Shown here piece after piece: positions 17,374 to 25,633 of a stretch of 64,000 nt of DNA. Source of the DNA: Flavobacterium sp. LHD-85 (GTDB taxonomy: Bacteria > Bacteroidota > Bacteroidia > Flavobacteriales > Flavobacteriaceae). Position numbers and translations under genes: made by a program. The stretch's first letter is position 1. Each line of letters begins with the position of its first letter. The notes beneath the pieces are model-generated. The model searched no databases. It saw only the letters and a program-made list of their open reading frames with translations, and was not told the DNA's origin. The stretch lies in assembly GCF_030929595.1 (NCBI RefSeq), contig NZ_JAVFVR010000005.1, forward strand, positions 124,001 through 188,000. Reading direction: 5' to 3'.

Positions 17374-17785
17374 AATAATTAAGGGGGGAAAATTTTCTGA
17401 TCATCGAGGAAATATATCATATGTAAACGATTTTAGTTTTGCCGATATCGAAAGGTTTTATATTATAAGTAATTCGAAGGAAAATCCAATCCGAGCTTGG
17501 CAGGGGCATAAATTAGATACTAAAAATTTTTATTGTCTTTCGGGTTCTTTCAATATTCACTTTATAAAAATTGATAATTGGGAGAATCCTTCAAAAGATT
17601 TAATTATTGAGACTGTTTTCGTTTCTGAATCTGAAAGCAAAATTGTTCATATACCTGCGGGCTATGCAAATGCAATAGAATCTCTGGAAGAAAATTCAAA
17701 ACTAATATCCTTTTCTACATTGCCATTAGCAAATGTAAGTGGTGACGATGTTCGTTATCCATTAGATTATTGGCTTTTCAAATAA
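17363..17785 (+). CDS. Cupin-fold sugar isomerase/epimerase, WxcM/FdtA-like
   Basis: A 140-residue small cupin. IRAWQGHK with the following CLSGSFNIHFIKIDNW and VHIPAGYANAIES are typical of the dTDP-4-keto-6-deoxyhexose 3,4-ketoisomerase or RmlC-like cupins common in Bacteroidota O-antigen clusters. FdtA-type enzymes usually supply the 3-keto sugar for a 3-amino sugar, and an aminotransferase gene follows with a 1-base overlap. However the RGxHAHK form of true FdtA is not exact here. It could also be an epimerase-like protein with no proven activity. Confidence 0.7.
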   Translation: MEPKIIKGGKFSDHRGNISYVNDFSFADIERFYIISNSKENPIRAWQGHKLDTKNFYCLSGSFNIHFIKIDNWENPSKDLIIETVFVSESESKIVHIPAGYANAIESLEENSKLISFSTLPLANVSGDDVRYPLDYWLFK

Positions 17786-18918
17786 TGAAAGACGAGAGAA
17801 TTTATTTATCGTTATCTCAAGAAAGCGGGTTTGAGGAAGGATATATTCAGAAAGCTCTAAAGTCAAATTGGATTACTTCAGGAGGGCCAAATGTAGATGA
17901 ATTTGAAAATGAACTTCAGAAGTATTTTGAAAACGAAAATTTTGTTGTCGCATCAAATTCCGGCACATCTGCTATACATTTAGCATTAATTTTGTTAGGT
18001 GTAAAAGCTGGTGATGAGGTTATTTGTCAAAGCATGACTTTTTCAGCTTCGGCAAATCCAATTTTATATCAGAATGCGTGTCCAATATTTGTAGATAGCG
18101 AAGTTGATACTTGGAATATTTGTCCAGAATATCTAGAAATTGCTATAAAAGACCGAATAAAAAAAGGAAAAAAACCAAAAGCAATTATAGCGGTTCATTT
18201 GTATGGGATGCCTTATAAAATTGATCAAATTCATGCGATTGCGGATAAATACGAAATACCAATTATCGAGGATAGTGCAGAAGCTCTAGGAAGTAATTAT
18301 AAAGGGAAAAAATGCGGAAGTTTTGGTGCTTTTGGTGTGCTTTCCTTTAACGGAAATAAAATCATAACAACATCTAGTGGAGGAGCACTAATTTCAAATT
18401 CTAAAGAAACAAAAGATAAAGCCATTTTTTATGCGACTCAATCAAAAGATTTGGCGGTACATTATCAACATAGTAAAATAGGTTATAATTATAGAATGAG
18501 TAATATTTGTGCAGGAATTGGTCTTGGACAAATGAAAATCTTAGAAAAGAATATTGGTTTTAGACAAGCTAATCATTCATTTTATAGAGATATTTTTAAA
18601 GAGTTAGAAAATGTAAAGCTCTTTGATAATGTAAACGATGAATTTTTCTCTAATTATTGGTTAAATGCAATATTGCTTGAAACAGTAGAAGAAAGGGAAA
18701 GTTTAAGACTTGCTTTTGAAGAAGCTAACATAGAGAGTCGTCCATTATGGAAACCAATGCATTTGCAACCAATTTTTGAAAAATATCCATTTTATGGCAA
18801 TAGGATTTCTGAACAGTTATTTGAAAAAGGATTATGTTTGCCATCAGGATCAAATTTAACTGATAAAGATAAAAGCAGAATAAAAGAAGTTGTTATTAAT
18901 TTCTTTAAATCAATATAA
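17785..18918 (+). CDS. DegT-type aminotransferase, PglE-like
   Basis: A PLP aminotransferase of 377 residues from the ATG at 17785, which overlaps the preceding stop as TAATG; an upstream in-frame ATG at 17770 adds five residues and is less likely. RIYLS at the N-terminus, Asp163 in IIEDSAEALGS and Lys192 in SFNGNKIITTSSGG match PglE-type enzymes, which aminate the UDP-4-keto-6-deoxy-GlcNAc made by PglF-like dehydratases. Such a dehydratase is at 21360. The product would be a bacillosamine-type amino sugar. The active-site context differs from the aminotransferase at 942, so two amino sugars or two steps are likely. Confidence 0.87.
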   Translation: MKDERIYLSLSQESGFEEGYIQKALKSNWITSGGPNVDEFENELQKYFENENFVVASNSGTSAIHLALILLGVKAGDEVICQSMTFSASANPILYQNACPIFVDSEVDTWNICPEYLEIAIKDRIKKGKKPKAIIAVHLYGMPYKIDQIHAIADKYEIPIIEDSAEALGSNYKGKKCGSFGAFGVLSFNGNKIITTSSGGALISNSKETKDKAIFYATQSKDLAVHYQHSKIGYNYRMSNICAGIGLGQMKILEKNIGFRQANHSFYRDIFKELENVKLFDNVNDEFFSNYWLNAILLETVEERESLRLAFEEANIESRPLWKPMHLQPIFEKYPFYGNRISEQLFEKGLCLPSGSNLTDKDKSRIKEVVINFFKSI

Positions 18919-18927
18919 AATTTAAAA

Positions 18928-19476
18928 ATGAAAATTGAAGAAACATTTATAAAAGACTTAGTAGTTGTAGAACCAACAGTATTTGGAGACGAAAGAGGCT
19001 ACTTTTTTGAATCTTATAGTAAAACTAAATTTGAAGATTTAGGAATTAATATTGAATTTGTTCAAGATAATCAATCATTCTCAAAAAAAGGAACTTTAAG
19101 AGGGTTGCATTACCAAAATCCTCCATTCGCACAGACAAAATTAGTTCGCGTTTTAGAAGGGGAAATTATTGATGTTGCGGTAGATTTAAGAAAAGATTCT
19201 CCTACTTATGGAAAAGCATTTAGTGTTTTATTATCAGCAGAGAATAAAAAACAATTATTAGTACCTCAAGGATTTGCTCACGGATTTTCTGTTATTAGTG
19301 AAAAGGCTTCGGTTATGTATAAATGTGATCAATTTTATAACAAAGCTTCTGAAGGAGGAATCAAATATGACGATCCATCTTTGAACATTGACTGGGGAAT
19401 GAATCTCGAGGAGGCTATTGTTTCAGAAAAAGATCAAATTCTTCCTTTTATTGAAAATTGTAACAGCTTATTTTAA
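18928..19476 (+). CDS. rfbC: dTDP-4-dehydrorhamnose 3,5-epimerase
   Basis: A 182-residue RmlC cupin of normal length. Motifs are VFGDERGYFFESY, LRGLHYQ with the catalytic His61, RVLEGEIIDVAVDLRKDSPTYG, PQGFAHGF and the MYKCDQFYN segment. It catalyses the third step of dTDP-L-rhamnose synthesis. The TAATG overlap with rfbD shows translational coupling. Assignment is secure. Confidence 0.95.
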   Translation: MKIEETFIKDLVVVEPTVFGDERGYFFESYSKTKFEDLGINIEFVQDNQSFSKKGTLRGLHYQNPPFAQTKLVRVLEGEIIDVAVDLRKDSPTYGKAFSVLLSAENKKQLLVPQGFAHGFSVISEKASVMYKCDQFYNKASEGGIKYDDPSLNIDWGMNLEEAIVSEKDQILPFIENCNSLF

Positions 19477-20321
19477 TGAAGAAAATTTTAGTAACCGGTG
19501 CAACAGGACAATTAGGATCTGAACTTTCAGTTTTAGCGTCTTCTTATCCTCAATATGAGTGGGTATTTGCAGATCGAACTCAAATTGCATTAGATAACTT
19601 AGAAATGCTTCAATCTCAATTAGAAATAATTCGTCCTGATATTATATTTAATTGCGGCGCTTATACTGCTGTTGATAAAGCTGAATCAGAAAAAGATTTA
19701 GCTTTTAAAGTAAATCATTTGGCGGTAAAGTTAATAGCAAAATATGCTAAAGAAAATAATGCGAAATTAATTCATATTTCGACAGATTATGTTTTTGATG
19801 GGGATTCGTCTATCGCTTTAAATGAAGATGCTGAAACTAATCCTATAAATGTTTATGGAGAAAGTAAATTGGCAGGTGAAATTGCTTGTTTGAAAGAAAA
19901 TCCAGAATCGGTTATAATTAGAACTTCATGGGTTTATAGCAAATTTGGAAATAATTTTGTAAAAACCATGCAGCGACTAATGCAGGAAAGAGATGAAATC
20001 AATGTGGTAAATGATCAGATAGGCTCACCAACTTATGCTCCTGATTTGGCACAAGCAATGATTGACATTGTCGAATTTCCAAAATGGATTTCTGGAATTT
20101 ATAATTATTCAAATGAAGGAGAAATTAGTTGGTATGAATTTGCATTAAGTATTAAAGAACTTGGAGGTTATAATTGCAAAGTAGGAGGAATTCCATCGAT
20201 ATCTTACCCAACTCCAGCAAAAAGGCCAAGTTACTCCTTATTAAATAAGGAAAAAATAAAAGCAGTCTATAATCTGAATATTCCGGATTATAAGAAAAGT
20301 TTAAAAAAAATGTTTGTTTAA
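19476..20321 (+). CDS. rfbD: dTDP-4-dehydrorhamnose reductase
   Basis: A 281-residue RmlD. It shows TGATGQLG (Gly8, Gly11, Gly14), ISTDYVFDG and the catalytic pair Tyr127/Lys131 in VYGESKLAGE, with IRTSWVYS and the C-terminal RPSYSLL. It performs the last, NADPH-dependent step to dTDP-L-rhamnose. The gene follows rfbC by overlap and is followed by a 69-base gap with a repeat before rfbA. Confidence 0.95.
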   Translation: MKKILVTGATGQLGSELSVLASSYPQYEWVFADRTQIALDNLEMLQSQLEIIRPDIIFNCGAYTAVDKAESEKDLAFKVNHLAVKLIAKYAKENNAKLIHISTDYVFDGDSSIALNEDAETNPINVYGESKLAGEIACLKENPESVIIRTSWVYSKFGNNFVKTMQRLMQERDEINVVNDQIGSPTYAPDLAQAMIDIVEFPKWISGIYNYSNEGEISWYEFALSIKELGGYNCKVGGIPSISYPTPAKRPSYSLLNKEKIKAVYNLNIPDYKKSLKKMFV

Positions 20322-20330
20322 AATCGACGA

Positions 20331-20384
20331 TAGAATTTTAGAGATTTGAAAAATCAGATATCTAAAATCTAAAATCTAAAATTA
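20331..20384. repeat. Short tandem/inverted repeat upstream of rfbA
   Basis: Between rfbD and rfbA three tandem copies of TCTAAAA run from 20361 to 20381. The segment 20331-20347 (TAGAATTTTAGAGATTT) is an approximate reverse complement of the tandem copies, so the whole stretch can fold into an imperfect hairpin. It lies directly before the rfbA start. Similar ATCTAAA-rich units are frequent between genes in Flavobacterium genomes as far as I recall. A regulatory role is not shown. Confidence 0.6.
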
Positions 20385-20390
20385 GGATTT

Positions 20391-21275
20391 ATGAAAGGAA
20401 TTATATTAGCTGGAGGTTCTGGCACGAGATTGCACCCATTGACATTAGCAGTAAGTAAGCAGCTAATGCCGGTTTATGACAAACCTATGATTTATTACCC
20501 GTTATCAACATTAATGATGGCAGGGATTAATGAGATTTTGATTATATCTACTCCTCACGATTTACCTCATTTCAAGAAACTTTTAGGAGATGGGAGTGCA
20601 ATTGGTTGTAAGTTTAGTTACGCTGAACAACCAAATCCGAATGGATTAGCTCAAGCTTTTGTAATTGGAGCTGAGTTTATAGGTAATGACAAAGTTGCTT
20701 TAGTTTTAGGAGATAATATTTTTTTTGGAACCAATATGCAACAACTTTTAAAAGAGAATGCTGATCCAGAAGGAGGAGTTGTTTTTGCTTACCATGTTTC
20801 AGATCCTGAAAGATATGGAGTAGTTGAATTTGATGAAAATAAAAATGCTGTTTCTATTGAAGAGAAGCCGTTGGAGCCAAAATCTAATTACGCAGTTCCA
20901 GGACTTTATTTCTATGATAATTCTGTTGTTGAAATTGCCAAAAATATTAAGCCTAGTGCTCGTGGTGAATATGAAATTACAGACGTAAATAAAGTGTATC
21001 TCGAAAAAGGAAAATTAAAAGTAGGTATCTTAAGTAGAGGGACAGCTTGGTTAGACACAGGAACTTTTAACAGTTTGATGCAAGCTGGGCAGTTTGTACA
21101 AGTTCTTGAAGAAAGGCAAGGTCTAAAAGTGGGATGTATTGAAGAAATAGCTTGGAGACAAGGATTTATTAATGATGCTCAACTTGAAGATTTAGCTCAA
21201 CCATTACTTAAATCAGGTTATGGAACCTATCTGTTAGACTTTTTAAAGCAAAAGAAAAAAGGTGTTAAAATTTAA
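20391..21275 (+). CDS. rfbA: Glucose-1-phosphate thymidylyltransferase
   Basis: A 294-residue RmlA with the nucleotidyl-binding signature [29 protein letters not shown] and the [15 protein letters not shown] segments, all at usual spacing and length. It makes dTDP-glucose, the entry point for dTDP-rhamnose and other dTDP-6-deoxy sugars. rfbB (dTDP-glucose 4,6-dehydratase), which should act between this enzyme and rfbC, is not in the window. Confidence 0.95.
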   Translation: MKGIILAGGSGTRLHPLTLAVSKQLMPVYDKPMIYYPLSTLMMAGINEILIISTPHDLPHFKKLLGDGSAIGCKFSYAEQPNPNGLAQAFVIGAEFIGNDKVALVLGDNIFFGTNMQQLLKENADPEGGVVFAYHVSDPERYGVVEFDENKNAVSIEEKPLEPKSNYAVPGLYFYDNSVVEIAKNIKPSARGEYEITDVNKVYLEKGKLKVGILSRGTAWLDTGTFNSLMQAGQFVQVLEERQGLKVGCIEEIAWRQGFINDAQLEDLAQPLLKSGYGTYLLDFLKQKKKGVKI

Positions 21276-21291
21276 TTTGCACCACCAAGTA

Positions 21292-21321
21292 ATTGTTTAA
21301 AACCTTTAATTTGTATTTTTG
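21292..21321 (+). promoter_or_regulatory. Putative Bacteroidota-type promoter for the dehydratase gene
   Basis: An exact TAnnTTTG -7 box (TATTTTTG, 21314-21321) is preceded, after an 18-base spacer, by ATTG (21292-21295), one mismatch from the -33 TTTG. It lies 39 bases before the chosen start codon at 21360. This fits the consensus known for Bacteroidota sigma factor. It would let the dehydratase be expressed separately from rfbA. Confidence 0.5.
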
Positions 21322-21359
21322 TATAAAGTTCAAAATTTACTGACTTAAAAAATGCTAAA

Positions 21360-23327
21360 TTGAATACAGAAAAACCAAATAATATAACTTCCTTGTTATA
21401 TAAAACCTTTTCCCCAAGAAATCTAAGGGCAAATATCAATAATTTGAGCTACCTGCCTAGGTGGATTATTATTGCTATTGACGTAATGGTTCTGTTTTTT
21501 TCATTTTCCTTTACTTATTTGCTTTTTGATGGAACCGCAATAGGTTATATTATAACATCACACGATTTTTATTTTGTAGCAGGATTATTAACGGTTAATA
21601 TATTTTTCTTTTGGCTCTTTAGAACCTATTCTGGAATTATTAGACACTCATCATATATTGATGCTATAAAACTGCTTTTTTCTCAAATGTCAGTTTTAGT
21701 TTTCTTTCTGTTTATAAATTTAATATTTGAACTATATACAGGACATAAAGCGTTTTTGAATACGGCTCTTTTTATAAATTTAGTTTTATCTTTTTGCGGG
21801 CTATTTTTATATCGTGTTATTGTAAAACAAACATTTGAGATGTACTTTTCAGAAAAAGCGACAACCAAGCTTGTACGAACAGTTATTTATGGTACAGATG
21901 CAAATGCTATATCGGTGGCAAACGCCTTAAAATTTGAAACGCCATCACGATTTAAAATTGTTGGTTTTGTCGATAAAAATAATCAGAATGCGTCTAAGCG
22001 TATGTTGGATCTTCCTATTTTAATTTTAAGAAAGAAACTTCCAGCTTTAATGCGTTCTGTTGCTGCAGAAGGGGTAATTATTGCTGATAAAAGTTTGACA
22101 AAAGACGAACAACTTATAATTGTTGATCAATGCTTAGAGTTTAATTATAGAGTATACACCGTTCCATTGATTTCTGATTGGGAAAATCAGAAAGAAATTT
22201 CTCAAAAAGTAAAAAATATCCAAATTGAAGACTTATTAGAAAGAAAGCCTATAGTTCTAGATAGTAAGTCAATTTCTAAACAATTAAAAGACAAAACTAT
22301 TTTAATTACTGGTGCGGCTGGATCAATTGGTAGCGAAATTGTAAGACAGGTTTTGAATTTTAATCCAAAAAATGTAATTGTTTTAGATCATGCAGAAACG
22401 CCATTGCACAATTTATGCTTAGAAACTCAGGCAATGAATTTCAATACGAAAATTGTTGCAGTAATTGCTGATGTAAGAAGCAAGAAAGCACTTGAGAAAG
22501 TCTTTAAAAATTATAATCCTCATGTTGTTTTCCATGCGGCGGCATATAAACACGTGCCTTTGATGGAAGAGAATCCTTCTCAGGCAATTCAAACGAATAT
22601 AAAAGGAACAAAAAACCTTGCCGATCTAGCGTGCAAATATCATGTGAAGAAATTCGTAATGGTTTCGACAGATAAGGCTGTAAACCCAAGTAATGTAATG
22701 GGAGCCAGTAAACGCATTGCAGAAAAATATGTGCAGTCTTTATTCTTAAAAAATCAAAGGCAAAACGTTGAAGGCGGGACAAAATTTATTACAACACGTT
22801 TTGGAAATGTTCTAGGATCAAATGGTTCTGTTGTGCCATTGTTTACTAAACAAATTGCAGAAGGAGGTCCAGTAACTATTACACATCAAGATATTATACG
22901 TTACTTTATGACAATTCCAGAAGCTTGTCAACTTGTATTAGAAGCTGGAGCTATGGGTAATGGTGGCGAGATCTATATTTTTGATATGGGTAAACCCGTT
23001 AGAATTATTGATTTAGCAAGAAAAATGATTAAGTTGGCTGGTTTCATTCCAGATAAGGAAATTAAAATTAAAATTGTTGGGTTAAGGCCTGGAGAAAAAC
23101 TTTATGAAGAATTATTAAATGATACTTCTAAGACTCTTCCAACATATCACAATAAGATTATGATTGCTCAAGAAATTCAAGACGAGTATGAAAATCTTCA
23201 TAATGAGGTTGATGAATTAATTGGTATCGCAGATTTTTATGAAAACGATGATATTGTTGCTAAGATGAAAAAAATTGTCCCAGAATTTAAGAGTATGAAT
23301 TCGACTTTCGAAATTTTAGATAAATAA
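21360..23327 (+). CDS. Nucleoside-diphosphate-sugar 4,6-dehydratase, PglF/CapD/FlaA1-like membrane protein
   Basis: A 655-residue protein with four N-terminal membrane spans, a CoA-binding-like Rossmann domain (around residues 170-290) and a C-terminal SDR domain with TGAAGSIGSE (Gly near 318). The active site has Met447-x-x-x-Lys451 (MGASK) in place of the usual Tyr-x-x-x-Lys, as in PglF/FlaA1 enzymes acting on UDP-GlcNAc. HAAAYKHVPLMEENP and RPGEKLYEELL are further family motifs. The start appears to be TTG at 21360, because the nearby ATG at 21352 hits a stop. It should make UDP-4-keto-6-deoxy-HexNAc for the PglE-like aminotransferase at 17785. Confidence 0.9.
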   Translation: MNTEKPNNITSLLYKTFSPRNLRANINNLSYLPRWIIIAIDVMVLFFSFSFTYLLFDGTAIGYIITSHDFYFVAGLLTVNIFFFWLFRTYSGIIRHSSYIDAIKLLFSQMSVLVFFLFINLIFELYTGHKAFLNTALFINLVLSFCGLFLYRVIVKQTFEMYFSEKATTKLVRTVIYGTDANAISVANALKFETPSRFKIVGFVDKNNQNASKRMLDLPILILRKKLPALMRSVAAEGVIIADKSLTKDEQLIIVDQCLEFNYRVYTVPLISDWENQKEISQKVKNIQIEDLLERKPIVLDSKSISKQLKDKTILITGAAGSIGSEIVRQVLNFNPKNVIVLDHAETPLHNLCLETQAMNFNTKIVAVIADVRSKKALEKVFKNYNPHVVFHAAAYKHVPLMEENPSQAIQTNIKGTKNLADLACKYHVKKFVMVSTDKAVNPSNVMGASKRIAEKYVQSLFLKNQRQNVEGGTKFITTRFGNVLGSNGSVVPLFTKQIAEGGPVTITHQDIIRYFMTIPEACQLVLEAGAMGNGGEIYIFDMGKPVRIIDLARKMIKLAGFIPDKEIKIKIVGLRPGEKLYEELLNDTSKTLPTYHNKIMIAQEIQDEYENLHNEVDELIGIADFYENDDIVAKMKKIVPEFKSMNSTFEILDK

Positions 23328-23358
23328 TTAGAGATAAAAATATAAATCAAATATAATC

Positions 23359-23393
23359 AAAAGGTGTTTTTTTAAACGCCTTTTGGCATTTTT
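23359..23393 (+). terminator. Rho-independent terminator
   Basis: An 11-bp stem (AAAAGGTGTTT / AAACGCCTTTT, one G-T wobble) with a TTTT loop occupies 23359-23384, followed by a short T run at 23389-23393. It lies 31 bases after the dehydratase stop and before the ABC transporter genes, so it probably closes the transcription unit of the first half of the locus. Confidence 0.75.
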
Positions 23394-23407
23394 AAACAAA
23401 TTTTAAA

Positions 23408-24325
23408 ATGTTAAAAATCTTGTTAAAATTACAAAAAAACAAGGTTTTTATGTTCTTTCCAATGGATTCTAAAAATATAAACGATTGGCTGTTTGAAATA
23501 ACGCCAAAAAATAAATTATTTACGCTTAATTTCAAGGAAATTTGGCAGTATCGAGATTTATTAATGCTTTTTGTAAAAAGAGATATAATTACAGTGTACA
23601 AACAGACGGTTTTAGGACCGCTTTGGTATCTTATTCAGCCTTTATTTACTTCTATAACCTTTACTATTATATTTAATAATGTTGCTGGAATCAAGACAGG
23701 CTCCATTCCTCCATTTTTATTTAATCTTGCAGGAATTATGGTTTGGAATTATTTTACTGCTTGTTTAAATGGAACTTCGGATACTTTTAAATCCAATGCA
23801 GGAATATTTGGAAAAGTATATTTTCCGCGAATTATTACTCCGCTCTCGATAGTAATTTCCAATTTGATTAAGTTTGGAATCCAGTTTGGGATATTTGTTT
23901 TCTTTTATATTTTCTTTTATGTGAAAGGAGCAAATTTAAGCTTAAATAGCTCGATTGTGTTCTTTCCAATATTAATTGCGTTTATGGGAATTTTAGGATT
24001 AGGATTAGGAATGGTAATCTCTTCTATGGTTACAAAGTATCGTGATCTAAATAATTTAGTTGGTTTTGGAGTTCAATTACTAATGTATATATCTGCAGTA
24101 ATGTATCCAATGGAACTAATAAAACAAAAATTACCTAATTTAGGATGGGTTGTTGAATACAATCCATTGGCTTATGTCATAGAAACTTCTCGTTATATGC
24201 TTTTAAATGTGGGTGATGTTTCTGTCTTAGGTCTAACCTATGCTACAATAGTAACTATAGTAATTTTCTTTATTGGATTGTTGGTTTTTAATCGAACAGA
24301 AAAAAGTTTCATAGATACGGTATAA
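23408..24325 (+). CDS. wzm: Polysaccharide ABC transporter permease, Wzm-like
   Basis: A 305-residue ABC-2 type permease with about six spans. The cytoplasmic N-terminus with WQYRDLLMLFVKRDI, followed by YKQTVLGPLWYLIQPL, is characteristic of the Wzm/TagG/KpsM-type group that exports completed glycan chains across the inner membrane. The start at 23408 gives a basic N-terminal extension; in-frame ATGs at 23450 or 23462 (MDSKNINDW) are plausible. The ATPase partner follows after 27 bases. Confidence 0.9.
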   Translation: MLKILLKLQKNKVFMFFPMDSKNINDWLFEITPKNKLFTLNFKEIWQYRDLLMLFVKRDIITVYKQTVLGPLWYLIQPLFTSITFTIIFNNVAGIKTGSIPPFLFNLAGIMVWNYFTACLNGTSDTFKSNAGIFGKVYFPRIITPLSIVISNLIKFGIQFGIFVFFYIFFYVKGANLSLNSSIVFFPILIAFMGILGLGLGMVISSMVTKYRDLNNLVGFGVQLLMYISAVMYPMELIKQKLPNLGWVVEYNPLAYVIETSRYMLLNVGDVSVLGLTYATIVTIVIFFIGLLVFNRTEKSFIDTV

Positions 24326-24352
24326 ATTATTTATGAAAAAGATTTTATAAAA

Positions 24353-25633
24353 ATGAAAGACATCATATTAAAGGTTGAAAATATTTCTAAGCAGTATCGT
24401 CTAGGTCAGGTTGGAACGGGGACTTTGAGTCATGATTTAAACAGATGGTGGCATAAAATTCGTGGAAAGGAAAATCCATATTTAAAAATTGGAGATACCA
24501 ACGATCGGTCTACAAAAGGTACTTCTGATTATGTTTGGGCTTTACAAGATATTGGTTTTGAAGTCGAAAGAGGAGAAGTTTTAGGAATTATTGGAAAGAA
24601 TGGAGCAGGAAAATCTACACTTCTGAAAATTCTTTCAAAAGTTACAGCTCCTACGACGGGAAGTATTAAATCTCGAGGACGTATAGCTTCTTTATTAGAA
24701 GTTGGAACGGGGTTTAATGGAGAAATGACGGGTCGCGAGAATATATTTTTAAATGGGGCCATTTTAGGAATGACTAAGAAGGAAATCACTTCAAAACTTG
24801 ACGAAATTATTGAGTTTTCTGGTTGTGAACGTTACATTGACACTCCTGTAAAGAGATATAGCTCTGGAATGACAGTTCGTTTAGCATTTGCAGTTGCGGC
24901 CTTTTTGGAACCTGAAATTTTAGTAGTTGATGAAGTTTTAGCAGTGGGTGATGCTGAGTTTCAGAAGAAGGCAATTGGAAAAATGCAAGATATCTCTAAA
25001 GGGGAAGGAAGAACTGTTTTGTTTGTTAGCCATAATATGGCAGCAGTGAAAAGTTTGTGTACGAGAGGGATAGTTTTAGAACATGGCAAAGTAATTTTTG
25101 AGGGTCATGTTGAAGAAGCTGTTAACAAATATTTTAGTGATCAAGAACAATTTGCAAATAAGAAATGGGATCTGGAATCATGTCCTAAAACTAATTTTTT
25201 ACGCTTATTAGCTGCAAGGATCCTAAATGAAAATAATGAAGTGGCATTAAATCACTCAATATCAAATTCAATAGCAGTAGAATTTACGTACGAAATTTTA
25301 GAAGAAGGAAATGTTTTTACACATGGATTTAATTTATTTAATAATGAGAACGTTCATATTTTAAGTTCTCATGATAAAGATTCTTTAACACTAGAGAAAG
25401 AATTACCAAAAGGCATTTATTCAAAAAAAATAATAATCCCAGGAAATTTATTAGCAGAAGGAACTTATTCATGTAGTTTTGCGATCATGAAATATAATCC
25501 ATTTGTTGTGGAATTTCACGAAATGGATATAGTAGGATTTAATATAGTGGATGAATTTGGTAGTAATACAGCAAGAGGAAATTATAATGGTAATTTCCCA
25601 GGAGTTATTAGGCCAATTTTAAAATGGAAATAA
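24353..25633 (+). CDS. wzt: Polysaccharide ABC transporter ATP-binding protein with C-terminal domain, Wzt-like
   Basis: A 426-residue protein with an ATPase part (to about residue 260): Walker A IIGKNGAGKST, signature YSSGMTVRLAFAVAA, Walker B EILVVDEVLAVGD and switch His in FVSHNMAAV. The remaining ~160 residues form a beta-rich Wzt-C-like domain (from about LESCPKTNFLRLLAARILNENNEV). In known Wzt proteins this domain binds the capped end of the glycan and sets export specificity. With the upstream permease it forms a complete exporter. A methyltransferase gene overlaps its end. Confidence 0.92.
   Translation: MKDIILKVENISKQYRLGQVGTGTLSHDLNRWWHKIRGKENPYLKIGDTNDRSTKGTSDYVWALQDIGFEVERGEVLGIIGKNGAGKSTLLKILSKVTAPTTGSIKSRGRIASLLEVGTGFNGEMTGRENIFLNGAILGMTKKEITSKLDEIIEFSGCERYIDTPVKRYSSGMTVRLAFAVAAFLEPEILVVDEVLAVGDAEFQKKAIGKMQDISKGEGRTVLFVSHNMAAVKSLCTRGIVLEHGKVIFEGHVEEAVNKYFSDQEQFANKKWDLESCPKTNFLRLLAARILNENNEVALNHSISNSIAVEFTYEILEEGNVFTHGFNLFNNENVHILSSHDKDSLTLEKELPKGIYSKKIIIPGNLLAEGTYSCSFAIMKYNPFVVEFHEMDIVGFNIVDEFGSNTARGNYNGNFPGVIRPILKWK

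Noticed and set aside
23408..25633. ABC transporter as a drug or teichoic-acid exporter
   Set aside because: The extended Wzt C-terminal domain and the O-antigen context favour polysaccharide export; no teichoic-acid genes are present.
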